Source of the DNA: Streptomyces sp. HM190
GTDB taxonomy: Bacteria > Actinomycetota > Actinomycetes > Streptomycetales > Streptomycetaceae
Reading direction: 5' to 3'
Assembly (NCBI RefSeq): GCF_009857135.1
Contig: NZ_CP047318.1
Span: 1,922,001-1,986,000 of the forward strand
Length of the DNA stretch: 64,000 bases
A program made the translations under genes and the position numbers. Every line of letters starts with the position of its first letter. Position 1 is the first letter of the stretch. The notes under the pieces are model-generated. The model saw only the letters and a list, made by a program, of their open reading frames with translations, had not been told where the DNA came from and searched no databases. Positions 8,575 to 16,582 of the stretch are shown here, in pieces.

Positions 8575-9482
8575 ATCGACCACCCCGCGGCGATGGACGC
8601 GACCTCGGCCCGCTCGGCCTCGGGCAGTCGCCTGCTGGGTGCCCGGACGTCCCTGCGGCACAGACCGAGCGAGGCGAGGGCCTCCTTGACCACGGTCACG
8701 TTGTTGGCGGAGCCGTTCGCGGCGCGCAGTTCCTCGAAGCGGCGGATCTGCTCCCAGACCTTCATGGCGGCCGGGTAGTCACCTGAGCGGAGCGCTTCGA
8801 GCATGTTCGTCGAGACGGCCGGGGCGACGTTGACCAGGCCCGAGGTGAAGCCGGTGGCGCCCGCCGAGAAGTACGAGGGCGCGTACGGCTCGGCGAGTCC
8901 GGCCACCCAGACGAAGCGGTCCAGGCCGGCGTCGCGGGCGAAGGCGGCGAAGCGCGCCGCGTCGGGGACCGCGTACTTCACACCGATCACGTTCGGGCAG
9001 TCGTCGGCGAGTTCGGCGAGCCGGGCGCCGGACAGCTGCGCGTTGCGGATGTAGGGCACGACGCCCAGCTCCGGCACGGCCTCGGCGATCGCCCGGTGGT
9101 AGTCGACCCAGCCGCCCTGCGAGACGTAGGGGTGGACCGGCTGGTGGACCATCACCATCTGGGCGCCGACCGCGCGGGCGTGCTCGGCGGAGGCGACGGC
9201 GGTCGGGATGTCGTGTCCGACGCCGACCAGGACCACGGCGCGGTCGCCGACCTCGTCCATGGTCAGCTCGGTGACCAGGCGCCGCTCCTCGGGGGTGAGG
9301 GCGTAGAACTCGCCGGTGTTGCCGTTGGGGGTGAGGGTGGTGATCCCGCCGTCGAGCAGCCGACGCAGCAGGGCCCGGTGGGCGCCCTGGTCGACGGTGC
9401 CGTCCTCGGCGAACGGAGTCACCGGGATCGCGACCACGTCGGCCAGAGCCGTCCGTTGGGTCTCGAACGTCACGCTGCTCAT
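8571..9482 (-). CDS. DapA-family 2-keto-3-deoxy sugar acid lyase or dehydratase
   Basis: 303 aa TIM barrel of the dihydrodipicolinate synthase superfamily. The Schiff-base lysine is in VIGVKYAVPD and the catalytic Tyr in VVPYIRN. The substrate-loop motif is NGNTGEFYAL, where true DapA has GTTGEAPT, so it is unlikely to make dihydrodipicolinate. It probably cleaves or dehydrates the keto-deoxy acid produced by the coupled IlvD/Edd enzyme. The start at 9482 follows the start of homology; the open frame further upstream is spurious. The GntR gene lies 62 bp upstream. Confidence 0.85.
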   Translation of the reverse strand: MSSVTFETQRTALADVVAIPVTPFAEDGTVDQGAHRALLRRLLDGGITTLTPNGNTGEFYALTPEERRLVTELTMDEVGDRAVVLVGVGHDIPTAVASAEHARAVGAQMVMVHQPVHPYVSQGGWVDYHRAIAEAVPELGVVPYIRNAQLSGARLAELADDCPNVIGVKYAVPDAARFAAFARDAGLDRFVWVAGLAEPYAPSYFSAGATGFTSGLVNVAPAVSTNMLEALRSGDYPAAMKVWEQIRRFEELRAANGSANNVTVVKEALASLGLCRRDVRAPSRRLPEAERAEVASIAAGWSI

Positions 9483-9544
9483 GGATGACCTTCCTCTGCG
9501 AGGACTGCGGAGGCCGCCGCCGGTGCGGCCGCGGTCTCGGGGGC

Positions 9545-10255
9545 TTACGGAGCGGTACGGGGCCGGGGGGTGTCGTGGTCGCCCGGGATCCGGCCGACGT
9601 GCGGGCCCTCGTCGCCGTCGTGGGCGCCGGGGAAGGCCCGCTCGACGAACGAGGCGATGTGTGCGTGCAGGGCGGCTGCGGCGCCGTCGGCGTCGCCGTC
9701 GAGGGCGAGCCGCAGGATCTCCCGGTGCTCGGCGGCCTCCCGCTCCCACGAGGGGTCGGCGGCCCAGGCGACGGCGGAGACCAGGGCGGCCTGGTCGCGC
9801 ACCTCGTCGAGCATCCGGCCGAGCAGCGGGTTGCCGCAGGGCACGTAGAGCGCGCGGTGGAACTCCCGGTTGGCGAGCGACCGTTCGGCGGTGTCCGTGG
9901 CCTCGTCGGCCCTGGTCAGCGCGTCGCTCGCCGCGTCCCACGAGGCACCGCGCCGCACCGAGCGCCGCAGGGCCTCCGGCTCCAGGAGGAGCCGTACGTC
10001 GTAGACCTCGCGCGCCATGTCCGCGTCGACCATGCGCACCGTGACGCCCTTGTACTGGCTCATCACGACGAGTCCGGTACCGGCCAGCGTCTTCAGCGCC
10101 TCGCGCACGGGCGTCTTGGACACCCCGAACTGCGCGGCCAGCTCGGTCTCGACCAGGGCCTGACCCGGTGTCAACCGTCCGGTGAGGATGCGGTGCTTGA
10201 TCCCCTCCAGCACGAACTGCGTGCGGGACGGAATAGGCGTGGGCACAGAGGTCAT
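9545..10255 (-). CDS. GntR-family (FCD/FadR subfamily) transcriptional regulator
   Basis: 236 aa. The N-terminal winged helix (about 10-75) includes LVETELAAQFGVSKTPVREALKTL split over the recognition helix. The C-terminal all-helical FCD domain has the metal-binding pattern (Arg/Asp near VYDVRLLLEPEA, His in NREFHRAL and later His residues in AEHREIL and LHAHI). It likely senses a sugar acid and represses the downstream lyase/dehydratase genes. ATG 10255 is chosen because GAGAGG lies at a suitable distance; an upstream ATG at 10300 is in frame but adds a non-homologous leader. Confidence 0.88.
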   Translation of the reverse strand: MTSVPTPIPSRTQFVLEGIKHRILTGRLTPGQALVETELAAQFGVSKTPVREALKTLAGTGLVVMSQYKGVTVRMVDADMAREVYDVRLLLEPEALRRSVRRGASWDAASDALTRADEATDTAERSLANREFHRALYVPCGNPLLGRMLDEVRDQAALVSAVAWAADPSWEREAAEHREILRLALDGDADGAAAALHAHIASFVERAFPGAHDGDEGPHVGRIPGDHDTPRPRTAP

Positions 10256-10330
10256 GCGCGGCCTCTCGATGTCACGGAGATCCCACGAGCTGCCCGTCAC
10301 GGCATCTCCCGTATCTGATCTCGCGTATCG

Positions 10331-10357
10331 CGTCTCATATATGACGTACGAAGTACG
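10331..10357. promoter_or_regulatory. Candidate operator upstream of GntR gene
   Basis: A locally AT-rich stretch contains a perfect 10-bp palindrome TCATATATGA (10335-10344) followed by the inverted repeat CGTAC-GAA-GTACG (10345-10357). It lies about 75-100 bp upstream of the GntR start, in a sequence otherwise above 70% GC. It could be the autoregulatory site or promoter. No consensus match is claimed. Confidence 0.35.
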
Positions 10358-10424
10358 ACGCGTTGAAGGTAGGAGGGGGCGCGTGTTTCGTCAATGCTTC
10401 CGGCAAAAGAATCCGCGGTTGCCG

Positions 10425-11174
10425 TCAGACGACGCGGGTGTCGCCCTCACGCGCGCTCTCGGTCGGCCCACCGAACGCCACGGCCGCGCGTCCGGCGGCT
10501 TCCTCCCTGGTCAGCGCGGGTCCCACATGGGTGACGAGCAGCCGGCTCGCCCCCTTGGCGCACGTTCCCGCCTCCTCCGGCGTGAGATGCACCCGGGGTT
10601 CGCCATCGCGATGTGCGGCGACGTGCGCCTCGCACAGGAAGAGGTCGGCGCTGCCCGCGAGCCGGGTGAGCGCGTCGCACGGCCCGCTGTCCCCGGAGTA
10701 CGCGAACACCCGCCCCTGGCACTCGGCGCGCAGCCCGTACGCCTCCGCGTCGTGGACGACGGCACGCGCGGTGAGGGTGAGGTTCCAGTGCCGGGCGGTG
10801 TGCCCGTCGTACAGCGGACGGAAGTCGAACACGCCGGTCAGGAAGGCGGTGTCGGGCCGGCCGAGGAAGCCGGCGACCCGCCGGGCGCAGCCGTCGGGCG
10901 CGTAGACGGGGATCGGGGCGGGCGGGGTGAGCCCGCCGTACGCGAAGCCGTACGCGGCGGCGAGCAGATCGGCGCTGTGGTCGGCGTGCAGATGGGACAG
11001 CCAGATCGCCGTGAGCCTCGTGGGGTCCGTGTGCCGCTGCAACTCCGCGAAGGTGCCGAACCCGGCGTCCACCCATATCTCCGCGCCCCCGCCGCGCAGC
11101 AGATATCCGGAGGCGGGCCGGCCCGGCCGGGGGTGCGCGGAGGCGGTACCGAGGACGGTGAGGCTCAGGGGCAT
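10425..11174 (-). CDS. MBL-fold metal-dependent hydrolase (RNase Z-like)
   Basis: 249 aa. The metallo-beta-lactamase fold is marked by SHLHADHSAD (H-x-H-x-D-H, about residue 61), FAYSGDSGPCD and ultimately LLVTHVGPAL, supplying the zinc ligands. There is no signal peptide. The family covers RNase Z-like nucleases and phosphodiesterases/lactonases, and the substrate is not predictable. It stands alone between the GntR promoter region and a DinB-fold gene. In a sugar-acid region a lactonase role is conceivable but unsupported. Confidence 0.82.
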   Translation of the reverse strand: MPLSLTVLGTASAHPRPGRPASGYLLRGGGAEIWVDAGFGTFAELQRHTDPTRLTAIWLSHLHADHSADLLAAAYGFAYGGLTPPAPIPVYAPDGCARRVAGFLGRPDTAFLTGVFDFRPLYDGHTARHWNLTLTARAVVHDAEAYGLRAECQGRVFAYSGDSGPCDALTRLAGSADLFLCEAHVAAHRDGEPRVHLTPEEAGTCAKGASRLLVTHVGPALTREEAAGRAAVAFGGPTESAREGDTRVV

Positions 11175-11240
11175 GTGGGGGAGCGTACGGACGCGGGCGG
11201 GGGCCCGCGCCGGATTTCGCGTGTTCTGTCTGGGGAACGC

Positions 11241-11846
11241 CTACGGCTTCCCGTTCGGGTCGCGTCCGCTCAGGCCGATGGCGCGGTCCAGGAGGGGCGC
11301 GTCGTCCGGCACGGGGACGACGGGGCCGAAAATGCGGTCCCGCCCCGGGGCGCCGACCGAGGCGGCGAGGAAGGCGTGGGACGCGGCCAGGGCGTCCGGG
11401 TCGGGCTCGTACGCCTGTCCGGTGGCGCGGGCGAGGTCCCAGCCGTGCACGACGAGTTCGTTCACGGCGACGGCACCGGCGACGGCCCCCGGCAGCGGCA
11501 CCCCGCCCGCCCTGGTGTCGCCGGTCCAGGCGGCCGGGTCGCGCCACGCCTCCGCGAGTTCGCCGAGCGTCCGGGGCAGGGCCTCGCGCCAGTCGGGGCC
11601 GATGTCGGGGAGGGCTGCGCCGGGGTCGGTGTCCGTCGTGGGCCCCAGGTCCTTGCGGGCGGCGTCCCGGAAGGCGACGCAGAGACCGAGCAGATGCCCG
11701 AGGAGGTGCCGCACGGCGTACGCGGGGCAGGGGGTCGCGGCGGAGAGTTCCTCGTCCGCGACGGCCCGCGCGAGCGCGGCCACGACACGGGTCTGCGCGG
11801 TGAGATCGAGGGGGGCGGTGAGAGGGCCGGCGTCGTCGACGGTCAT
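11241..11846 (-). CDS. TIGR03086-like/maleylpyruvate isomerase N-terminal fold metal-binding protein
   Basis: 201 aa, starting at ATG 11846 with GGAG about 8 bp upstream. It is a four-helix DinB/MDMPI-type bundle with HLLGHLLGL and the hallmark NELVVHGWDLARATGQ, whose histidines bind a metal in relatives. These proteins are numerous in actinomycetes; some depend on mycothiol. No partner gene is coupled to it and the specific function is unknown. Confidence 0.75.
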   Translation of the reverse strand: MTVDDAGPLTAPLDLTAQTRVVAALARAVADEELSAATPCPAYAVRHLLGHLLGLCVAFRDAARKDLGPTTDTDPGAALPDIGPDWREALPRTLGELAEAWRDPAAWTGDTRAGGVPLPGAVAGAVAVNELVVHGWDLARATGQAYEPDPDALAASHAFLAASVGAPGRDRIFGPVVPVPDDAPLLDRAIGLSGRDPNGKP

Positions 11847-11979
11847 CCGGGGCTCCTTCGGGTCGGTCGGGGCGCGTGCCTTTCTCGGTAGACCGACTCG
11901 GTGGGGAGAACTCATCGCCGATGGGAGGGGCCCTGTGGCGCGTCGGCGAGAGCGGGCAGGTGGGGGCCGTTCGCGCACG

Positions 11980-12141
11980 CGCGGCGGAGCCGCATGTGCC
12001 AGCGCCCCGCGCCCCTGAAGGGCGACCGGGGCCGCGCCCCGTGCCTTTCCGCAGCGCCCTCCAGCCGCAGCCCCACGCCTTCCGGGGGAGGGCGGGCCGC
12101 AGGCCCGTCCCTCCAGGGGCGCGGGGAACCGCGCGAGAACC
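11980..12141 (+). repeat. Dispersed GC-rich intergenic repeat, copy A
   Basis: This fills much of the 336-bp gene-free stretch 11847-12182. It begins CGCGGCGGAGCCGC and ends GGGGCGCGGGGAACCGCGCG, with internal GGGAGGGCGGGCCGCAGGCCC. Copy B (26921-27043) has the same two ends in inverted orientation and a recognisable core, so this is a repeated element rather than chance GC bias. The ends can pair in part, giving a large imperfect hairpin. No protein is encoded. Confidence 0.7.
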
Positions 12142-12182
12142 ACGACGCACCCGCAGCCGCCCACGCGCCCCCCGGCCACGGA

Positions 12183-13358
12183 CTACTGGGCGAACGGCAC
12201 CGCCGTCAGTCCCTCCCGCACCGCCGTCAGGTCCTGGTCCGACGCCAGACCCGCGTGGTAGAGCCGGATCTCCGTCGCCCCCAGTTCGGCCGCCCGCCGG
12301 GCGTCCGCGCCCAGGGTTCCGGGGCTGCCGCCCATCCCGGACACGACGCCGAGGTTGGCGGCCAGCACCGCCCCCTCCACGCCGGCCTCCGCGAACGCCG
12401 GAAGCAGCCCCGGCCCGCCCGCGCACGGCACGACGACGCCGTCCGCCACGCCGAGGATGTGCGCGGGGTCGACGCCCGCGTTCGCCCCGCAGTGGTACGT
12501 CACGGGGTCCGCGTGCAGCAGCACCTGGAACCCCTCGGGCGCGGCGGCCCGGACCGCCGTGACGGCGTCCTCCTGGAGGGAGCGGGCGACGGTGTCGCGC
12601 CACAGCCGGGTGCCCGCCGCCCGCTCCGCGCCGAGGAGCTTCTCGACCGCCGGCCACCCCTCGTCGACCGGCTCGCCCCGCCACAGCGGTTCCAGCGCGT
12701 CGCGCACGGCGGCGGCCAGGTCGTCGGGGTCCAGCCCGGCGTCGGCGTACCCGTCCCGGCAGGCCGGGCAGAAGCAGAGCGCCATCAGGTACTGCCCGGC
12801 GTCCCCGAGCGCGACGCCGCCGGTCTTGTCGTGGGCGTGCAGGTGCTGGAAGCCGTACCAGCCGAGGGACTCCAGTTCGGTGCCGCGCGCGCCCGGCCGT
12901 ACCGCGGCCTCCGCCGCCAGGTCGACGAGGTACCCACGGGTCTCCGCCTGGGCGATGCACGGCGCCCACGGGTAGCGGTCGCCGTAGGCGTTGACCACGG
13001 AGGTCGACGGGTGCTCCGCGCCGAGCCGGGAGCTGTGGGCGAGGACCACCCAGCTGTGCACCTCCAGACCGGCGGCCTCCAGGGCCCCGGAGGCCTCACC
13101 GAAGGCGTCGCCGGGCGCCCACTCCCCCGCCGGGTACGGCCGAAGGGTCCGCCCCCGCCACCGGTCGCCCGGCGGGTACAGCACGGCCGCGTACTCGGCG
13201 GTGACGACGCGGTGCCGGGGATGTCGCGGGGTGAGCGCGCGGGTGGAGTGGTACGCGGAGGCGAGCGTCACCTGCCGCACACCGAGTTCCGCGATGCGCT
13301 CCGCGGCGGCCGGATCCCCGTTGACGTCCCACGGGTAGACGAACGTAGACGCCTTCAC
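12183..13358 (-). CDS. Uncharacterised protein, predicted TIM-barrel glycoside hydrolase-like
   Basis: 391 aa with a GTG start in a GTGA overlap with the upstream dehydratase (13355-13358). I do not recognise a named family. Visible features are a start VKASTFVYPWDVNGDP, beta/alpha periodicity (VRQVTLASAYHS, EVHSWVVLAHSS, GFQVLLHADPVTYHC) and a CFCPACRDGYADAG cysteine cluster. Such a cluster also occurs in some putative glycosyl-hydrolase-like barrels. Strict coupling to a predicted keto-deoxyglucarate dehydratase and divergence from uronate dehydrogenase suggest a role in uronate or aldarate metabolism. This is inference only. Confidence 0.6.
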   Translation of the reverse strand: MKASTFVYPWDVNGDPAAAERIAELGVRQVTLASAYHSTRALTPRHPRHRVVTAEYAAVLYPPGDRWRGRTLRPYPAGEWAPGDAFGEASGALEAAGLEVHSWVVLAHSSRLGAEHPSTSVVNAYGDRYPWAPCIAQAETRGYLVDLAAEAAVRPGARGTELESLGWYGFQHLHAHDKTGGVALGDAGQYLMALCFCPACRDGYADAGLDPDDLAAAVRDALEPLWRGEPVDEGWPAVEKLLGAERAAGTRLWRDTVARSLQEDAVTAVRAAAPEGFQVLLHADPVTYHCGANAGVDPAHILGVADGVVVPCAGGPGLLPAFAEAGVEGAVLAANLGVVSGMGGSPGTLGADARRAAELGATEIRLYHAGLASDQDLTAVREGLTAVPFAQ

Positions 13359-14305
13359 TTGCCCTCCTGGCACTCCTCCAGCAGCGCGTATCCGCGCTCG
13401 ATCAACTGGCCCAGCTGTTTGACGTGTTCCTCCGCCGGCTCGTGCAGCGGCGGCCGTACCTCTCCCACGTCCAGCCCCCGTAGCCGTACCCCGGCCTTCA
13501 CCAGTGACACGGCATAGCCGCGCCCTTTGGCCCGCAGGTCGACGAAGGGGCGGTAGAAACCGTCCAGGAGCCGTCGCACGGTCGGGTCGTCGCCCGTGCG
13601 CAGCGCCCGGTGGAAGGCCAGGGCGATCTCCGGGGCGAAGCAGAACACGGCCGACGAGTACAGGGTGACACCGACGCCCCGGTAGGCGGGCTGCGTCAGT
13701 TCGGCGGTCGGCAGCCCGTTGAAGTACAGGAAGTCGCCCGGCGCCTCGCCGCGCACCGTGCTCACGATGCGCTGCATCAGGTCGAGGTCGCCCACCCCGT
13801 CCTTGAGGCCGACGACGCCCTCGGTGCGGGCGAGTTCGACGACCGTGGCGGGCGTGAGGACGGCGTTGTCGCGCTGGTACACGATCACCGGCAGCGGGGT
13901 CGCGGCGGCCAGCCGGCGGTAGTGCCGCAGGAGTCCTTCCTGTGCGGCGACGACGAGGTAGGGCGGCAGGGCGAGCAGCCCGTCGGCACCGGCGTCGGCG
14001 GCGAGCCGCGCGTAGCGCTCGGCGAGCGCGGTGCCGTAGCCGGTGCCGGCGACGACGGGCACCCGCCCTGCGGTCTCCGCCACCGCCGCCCGCACGCACT
14101 CCTGGAACTCCTCGGGCGTGAGCGCGTGGAACTCCCCGGTCCCGCAGCAGGCGAAGACGGCGGCGGCCCCGGCCTCGACGCCCCGGCGCACATGCGCGCG
14201 GCAGGCGTCGAGGTCGATCCGGCCGTCCGGGCCGTAGGCGGTGACGGGGAAGAACAACGGCCCGGTGGGGACACGGAGTCGAGCGGCGAGCGAGGCTGAC
14301 GTCAC
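13355..14305 (-). CDS. kdgD: 5-dehydro-4-deoxyglucarate dehydratase (DapA superfamily)
   Basis: 316 aa. The family converts 5-keto-4-deoxy-D-glucarate to 2-oxoglutarate semialdehyde with loss of water and CO2. Support: TGPLFFPVTAY at the barrel start, GTGEFHALTPEE in the substrate loop (not GTTGE), catalytic Tyr in PVIVYQRDN and Schiff-base Lys in VVGLKDGVGD. The GTG at 14305 has GGGAGA 5 bp upstream, which is better than the in-frame ATG at 14359 lying in the promoter region. It is divergent from a uronate dehydrogenase, so the pair fits oxidative galacturonate/glucuronate degradation. The enzymes between (lactonase, galactarate dehydratase) are not in the window. Confidence 0.82.
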   Translation of the reverse strand: MTSASLAARLRVPTGPLFFPVTAYGPDGRIDLDACRAHVRRGVEAGAAAVFACCGTGEFHALTPEEFQECVRAAVAETAGRVPVVAGTGYGTALAERYARLAADAGADGLLALPPYLVVAAQEGLLRHYRRLAAATPLPVIVYQRDNAVLTPATVVELARTEGVVGLKDGVGDLDLMQRIVSTVRGEAPGDFLYFNGLPTAELTQPAYRGVGVTLYSSAVFCFAPEIALAFHRALRTGDDPTVRRLLDGFYRPFVDLRAKGRGYAVSLVKAGVRLRGLDVGEVRPPLHEPAEEHVKQLGQLIERGYALLEECQEGK

Positions 14306-14334
14306 GGGCTCTCCCAGTCCATGTCGCTGATCAC

Positions 14335-14387
14335 TGTCTACATTTCTGAACGATGTCACGCTAGGACGCCCCCGCCGGGGCGGTCAA
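14335..14387 (-). promoter_or_regulatory. Promoter of the dehydratase gene with FCD-type site
   Basis: On the minus strand TTGACC (14387-14382) and TAGCGT (14363-14358) are separated by 18 bp, a good housekeeping sigma promoter. Downstream of it, 14335-14342 reads TGTCTACA, fitting the yGTM-KACr core bound by FadR/FCD regulators, in position to block transcription. This is a pattern match, not tested. Confidence 0.5.
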
Positions 14388-14446
14388 GGTCACCCACCCG
14401 CTCCGCACCTGCCGATTCACCCGTCCGGCGCGCACCCGCGGCACAC

Positions 14447-14499
14447 TTGACGCACCGGACCCACACTCCCTAGCGTGTCCACGAATGTGAATGCTGGAC
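14447..14499 (+). promoter_or_regulatory. Promoter of uronate dehydrogenase gene with inverted repeat
   Basis: TTGACG (14447-14452), an 18-bp spacer and TAGCGT (14471-14476) form a clear sigma-70-type promoter facing udh. It mirrors the divergent promoter with the same -10 hexamer. Immediately downstream GTCCA (14477-14481) and TGGAC (14495-14499) form an inverted repeat where a repressor could bind. Confidence 0.55.
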
Positions 14500-14537
14500 G
14501 CCCATATGCACGAATGGCGATGCAAGGAGACCCGAGG

Positions 14538-15347
14538 ATGCCCGCTCCCCGCACCGTTCTGCTCACCGGCGCCGCCGGTGGCCTCGGCACCCTGATGCGG
14601 GAGCTCCTCCCGGCGTACGGCTACGAGCTGCGTCTGCTCGACCTGCTCCCCGTCGAGGGCGAGCCGGACGCGATCACCGCCGACCTCGCCGACAGGGAGG
14701 CCCTGCGGGAAGCCGTACGGGGCGTCGACGCGATCATCCACCTCGCGGGCATCTCCCTGGAAGCCCCCTTCGAGAAGATCCTCCGGGCCAACATCGAGGG
14801 CACGTACAACCTGTACGAGGCCGCCCGCCAGGAGGGCGTCCCGCGCATCGTCTTCGCCTCCTCCAACCACGCCGTCGGCTTCACGCCCCGCCCGCAGGGC
14901 GACGACCCGCTGATCCCGGTCGACACCCCGCACCGGCCCGACACCTTCTACGGCCTGTCCAAGTCCTTCGGCGAGGACCTCGCCCAGTTCTACTGGGACA
15001 AGCACGGCCTGGAGACGGTGTCCGTGCGGATCGGCTCCTGCTTCCCCGAGCCGACCAGCGTGCGCATGCTCTCGGTCTGGATGAGCCCGGCCGACGGCGC
15101 CCGCCTCCTCCACGCGGCCCTGACCGCGAAGGACGTCGGCCACACCGTGGTCTACGGCTCCTCCGCCAACACCCGCCTGTGGTGGGACCTGTCCTCCGCC
15201 CGCGCGCTGGGCTACGCGCCGCAGGACGACTCCGAGCCGTACGCCGAGAAGCTCATCGCCGAGCAGGGCGAACTCGACCCCGGCAACGAGGCGCACGCCT
15301 GCCTGGGCGGCCACTTCGTGAGCGATCCGCCGATCTGGCCGTACTGA
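14538..15347 (+). CDS. udh: Uronate dehydrogenase (NAD-dependent, SDR family)
   Basis: 269 aa, matching the usual length of about 265-275. It oxidises D-galacturonate or D-glucuronate to the aldarolactone. Seen: GAAGGLG nucleotide motif near the N-terminus, IHLAGISLEAPFE, FASSNHAVGF, catalytic YGLSK (Tyr-x3-Lys) and IGSCFPEP. AAGGAG lies 8 bp before ATG 14538, which decides the start over an upstream ATG at 14475. It is divergent from kdgD. Other extended-SDR sugar epimerases are the alternative, but the SSNH motif and short length favour Udh. Confidence 0.85.
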   Translation: MPAPRTVLLTGAAGGLGTLMRELLPAYGYELRLLDLLPVEGEPDAITADLADREALREAVRGVDAIIHLAGISLEAPFEKILRANIEGTYNLYEAARQEGVPRIVFASSNHAVGFTPRPQGDDPLIPVDTPHRPDTFYGLSKSFGEDLAQFYWDKHGLETVSVRIGSCFPEPTSVRMLSVWMSPADGARLLHAALTAKDVGHTVVYGSSANTRLWWDLSSARALGYAPQDDSEPYAEKLIAEQGELDPGNEAHACLGGHFVSDPPIWPY

Positions 15348-15446
15348 CCGGACGACCGTCGGCCGGCCGGTCCTCCGGCCGCCGACTCCTCACGGGGACC
15401 GGGATCGCCCGCCGTGCGGAAAACGAGGGCCGTGCGGCGGACGAGA

Positions 15447-15481
15447 GCGGCGGGCGGGCACCGAACGGGCCCGCCCGCCGC
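15447..15481 (+). terminator. Terminator hairpin after udh
   Basis: Perfect 12-bp stem GCGGCGGGCGGG/CCCGCCCGCCGC with an 11-nt loop, about 100 bp after udh. It lies in the 325-bp gene-free gap 15348-15672; I see no gene elsewhere in that gap. Confidence 0.6.
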
Positions 15482-15672
15482 CGCATTCGGGCACGCCCGC
15501 TGCCCGATCCGCCGTCCGCCCCAGGTCCCCGGCGGGCGGCCACCGTCGAAACGGGCAGGGACGGGCATCATCGGGCTCGCAACAGACCTGGTCAGCGCCA
15601 CGCACCCGCTGTAGAACTGGCACCGGGCCCCGAACGGGCCCGAACGGGCAGTGCGACGGCGAGGGAGAGCGG

Positions 15673-16443
15673 ATGTCGGCCATGAGCGCGGAGGAGAGGC
15701 AGCGCGAGATCGTCCGGATCGCCCGCCGCGCGGGCTCCGTCGACGTCGCCGCGCTCGCCGCCGACCTGGGCGTGGCGAAGGAGACCGTACGGCGTGATCT
15801 GCGCGCCCTGGAGGAGCACGGGCTCGTGCGGCGCACGCACGGCGGCGCGTATCCCGTGGAGAGCGCCGGGTTCGAGACGACGCTCGCGTTCCGCGCGACC
15901 CGTCACGTCCCGGAGAAGCGGCGGATCGCCGCCGCCGCGGCCGAGTTGCTCGGGGACGCGGAGACGGTCTTCCTCGACGAGGGCTTCACCCCGCAGCTCA
16001 TCGCAGAGGCCCTCCCCCGGGACCGGCCGCTGACGGTGGTCACCGCCTCCCTCGCCACCGCGGGCGCGCTCGCCGAGGCCGGCAACACGACCGTGCTGCT
16101 GCTCGGCGGCCGGGTGCGGCCCGGCACCCTCGCCACCGTCGACCACTGGACGACGAAGATGCTCGCCGGCTTCGTCGTCGACCTCGCCTACATCGGCGCC
16201 AACGGCATCGCCCGCGACCACGGGCTCACCACCCCCGACCCGGCCGTCAGCGAGGTCAAGGCCCAGGCCGTCCGCGCCTCCCGGCGCACCGTCTTCACGG
16301 GCGTGCACACCAAGTTCGGCGCCGTCAGCTTCTGCCGGTTCGCCGCGGTGGGCGACGTGGACGCGATCGTCACCAGCACCTCCCTGCCCGCGGCGGAGGC
16401 CCACCGGTACGCCCTGCTGGGCCCCCAGGTCATCCGCGTCTGA
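15673..16443 (+). CDS. DeoR/GlpR-family transcriptional regulator
   Basis: 256 aa. The N-terminal DeoR helix-turn-helix (about 8-62) contains LAADLGVAKETVRRDL and THGGA. The C-terminal sugar-phosphate sensor has VFLDEGFT, LTVVTASL, LLGGRVRPG, IGANGIA and KFG, all DeoR hallmarks. It lies 139 bp upstream of, and parallel to, the polyol-type ABC operon and probably controls it through a phosphorylated intermediate. Confidence 0.9.
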   Translation: MSAMSAEERQREIVRIARRAGSVDVAALAADLGVAKETVRRDLRALEEHGLVRRTHGGAYPVESAGFETTLAFRATRHVPEKRRIAAAAAELLGDAETVFLDEGFTPQLIAEALPRDRPLTVVTASLATAGALAEAGNTTVLLLGGRVRPGTLATVDHWTTKMLAGFVVDLAYIGANGIARDHGLTTPDPAVSEVKAQAVRASRRTVFTGVHTKFGAVSFCRFAAVGDVDAIVTSTSLPAAEAHRYALLGPQVIRV

Positions 16444-16582
16444 CCTCCCCCGCCCGATCCACCGACCTCACCCGGCCGATCCCCGGCCTCCCCAGACCGA
16501 TCCCCGGCCCCTCCATGCCTCCACGCACCCTTTATCTCCCGTTATGACCCTCCGTCTCCCCCCTATGTCCAGGAGCGATCAC

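Noticed and set aside
14305..14359. ATG 14359 as the kdgD start
   Set aside because: It lies at the promoter -10 region and adds a leader without homology; GTG 14305 has a good ribosome site.
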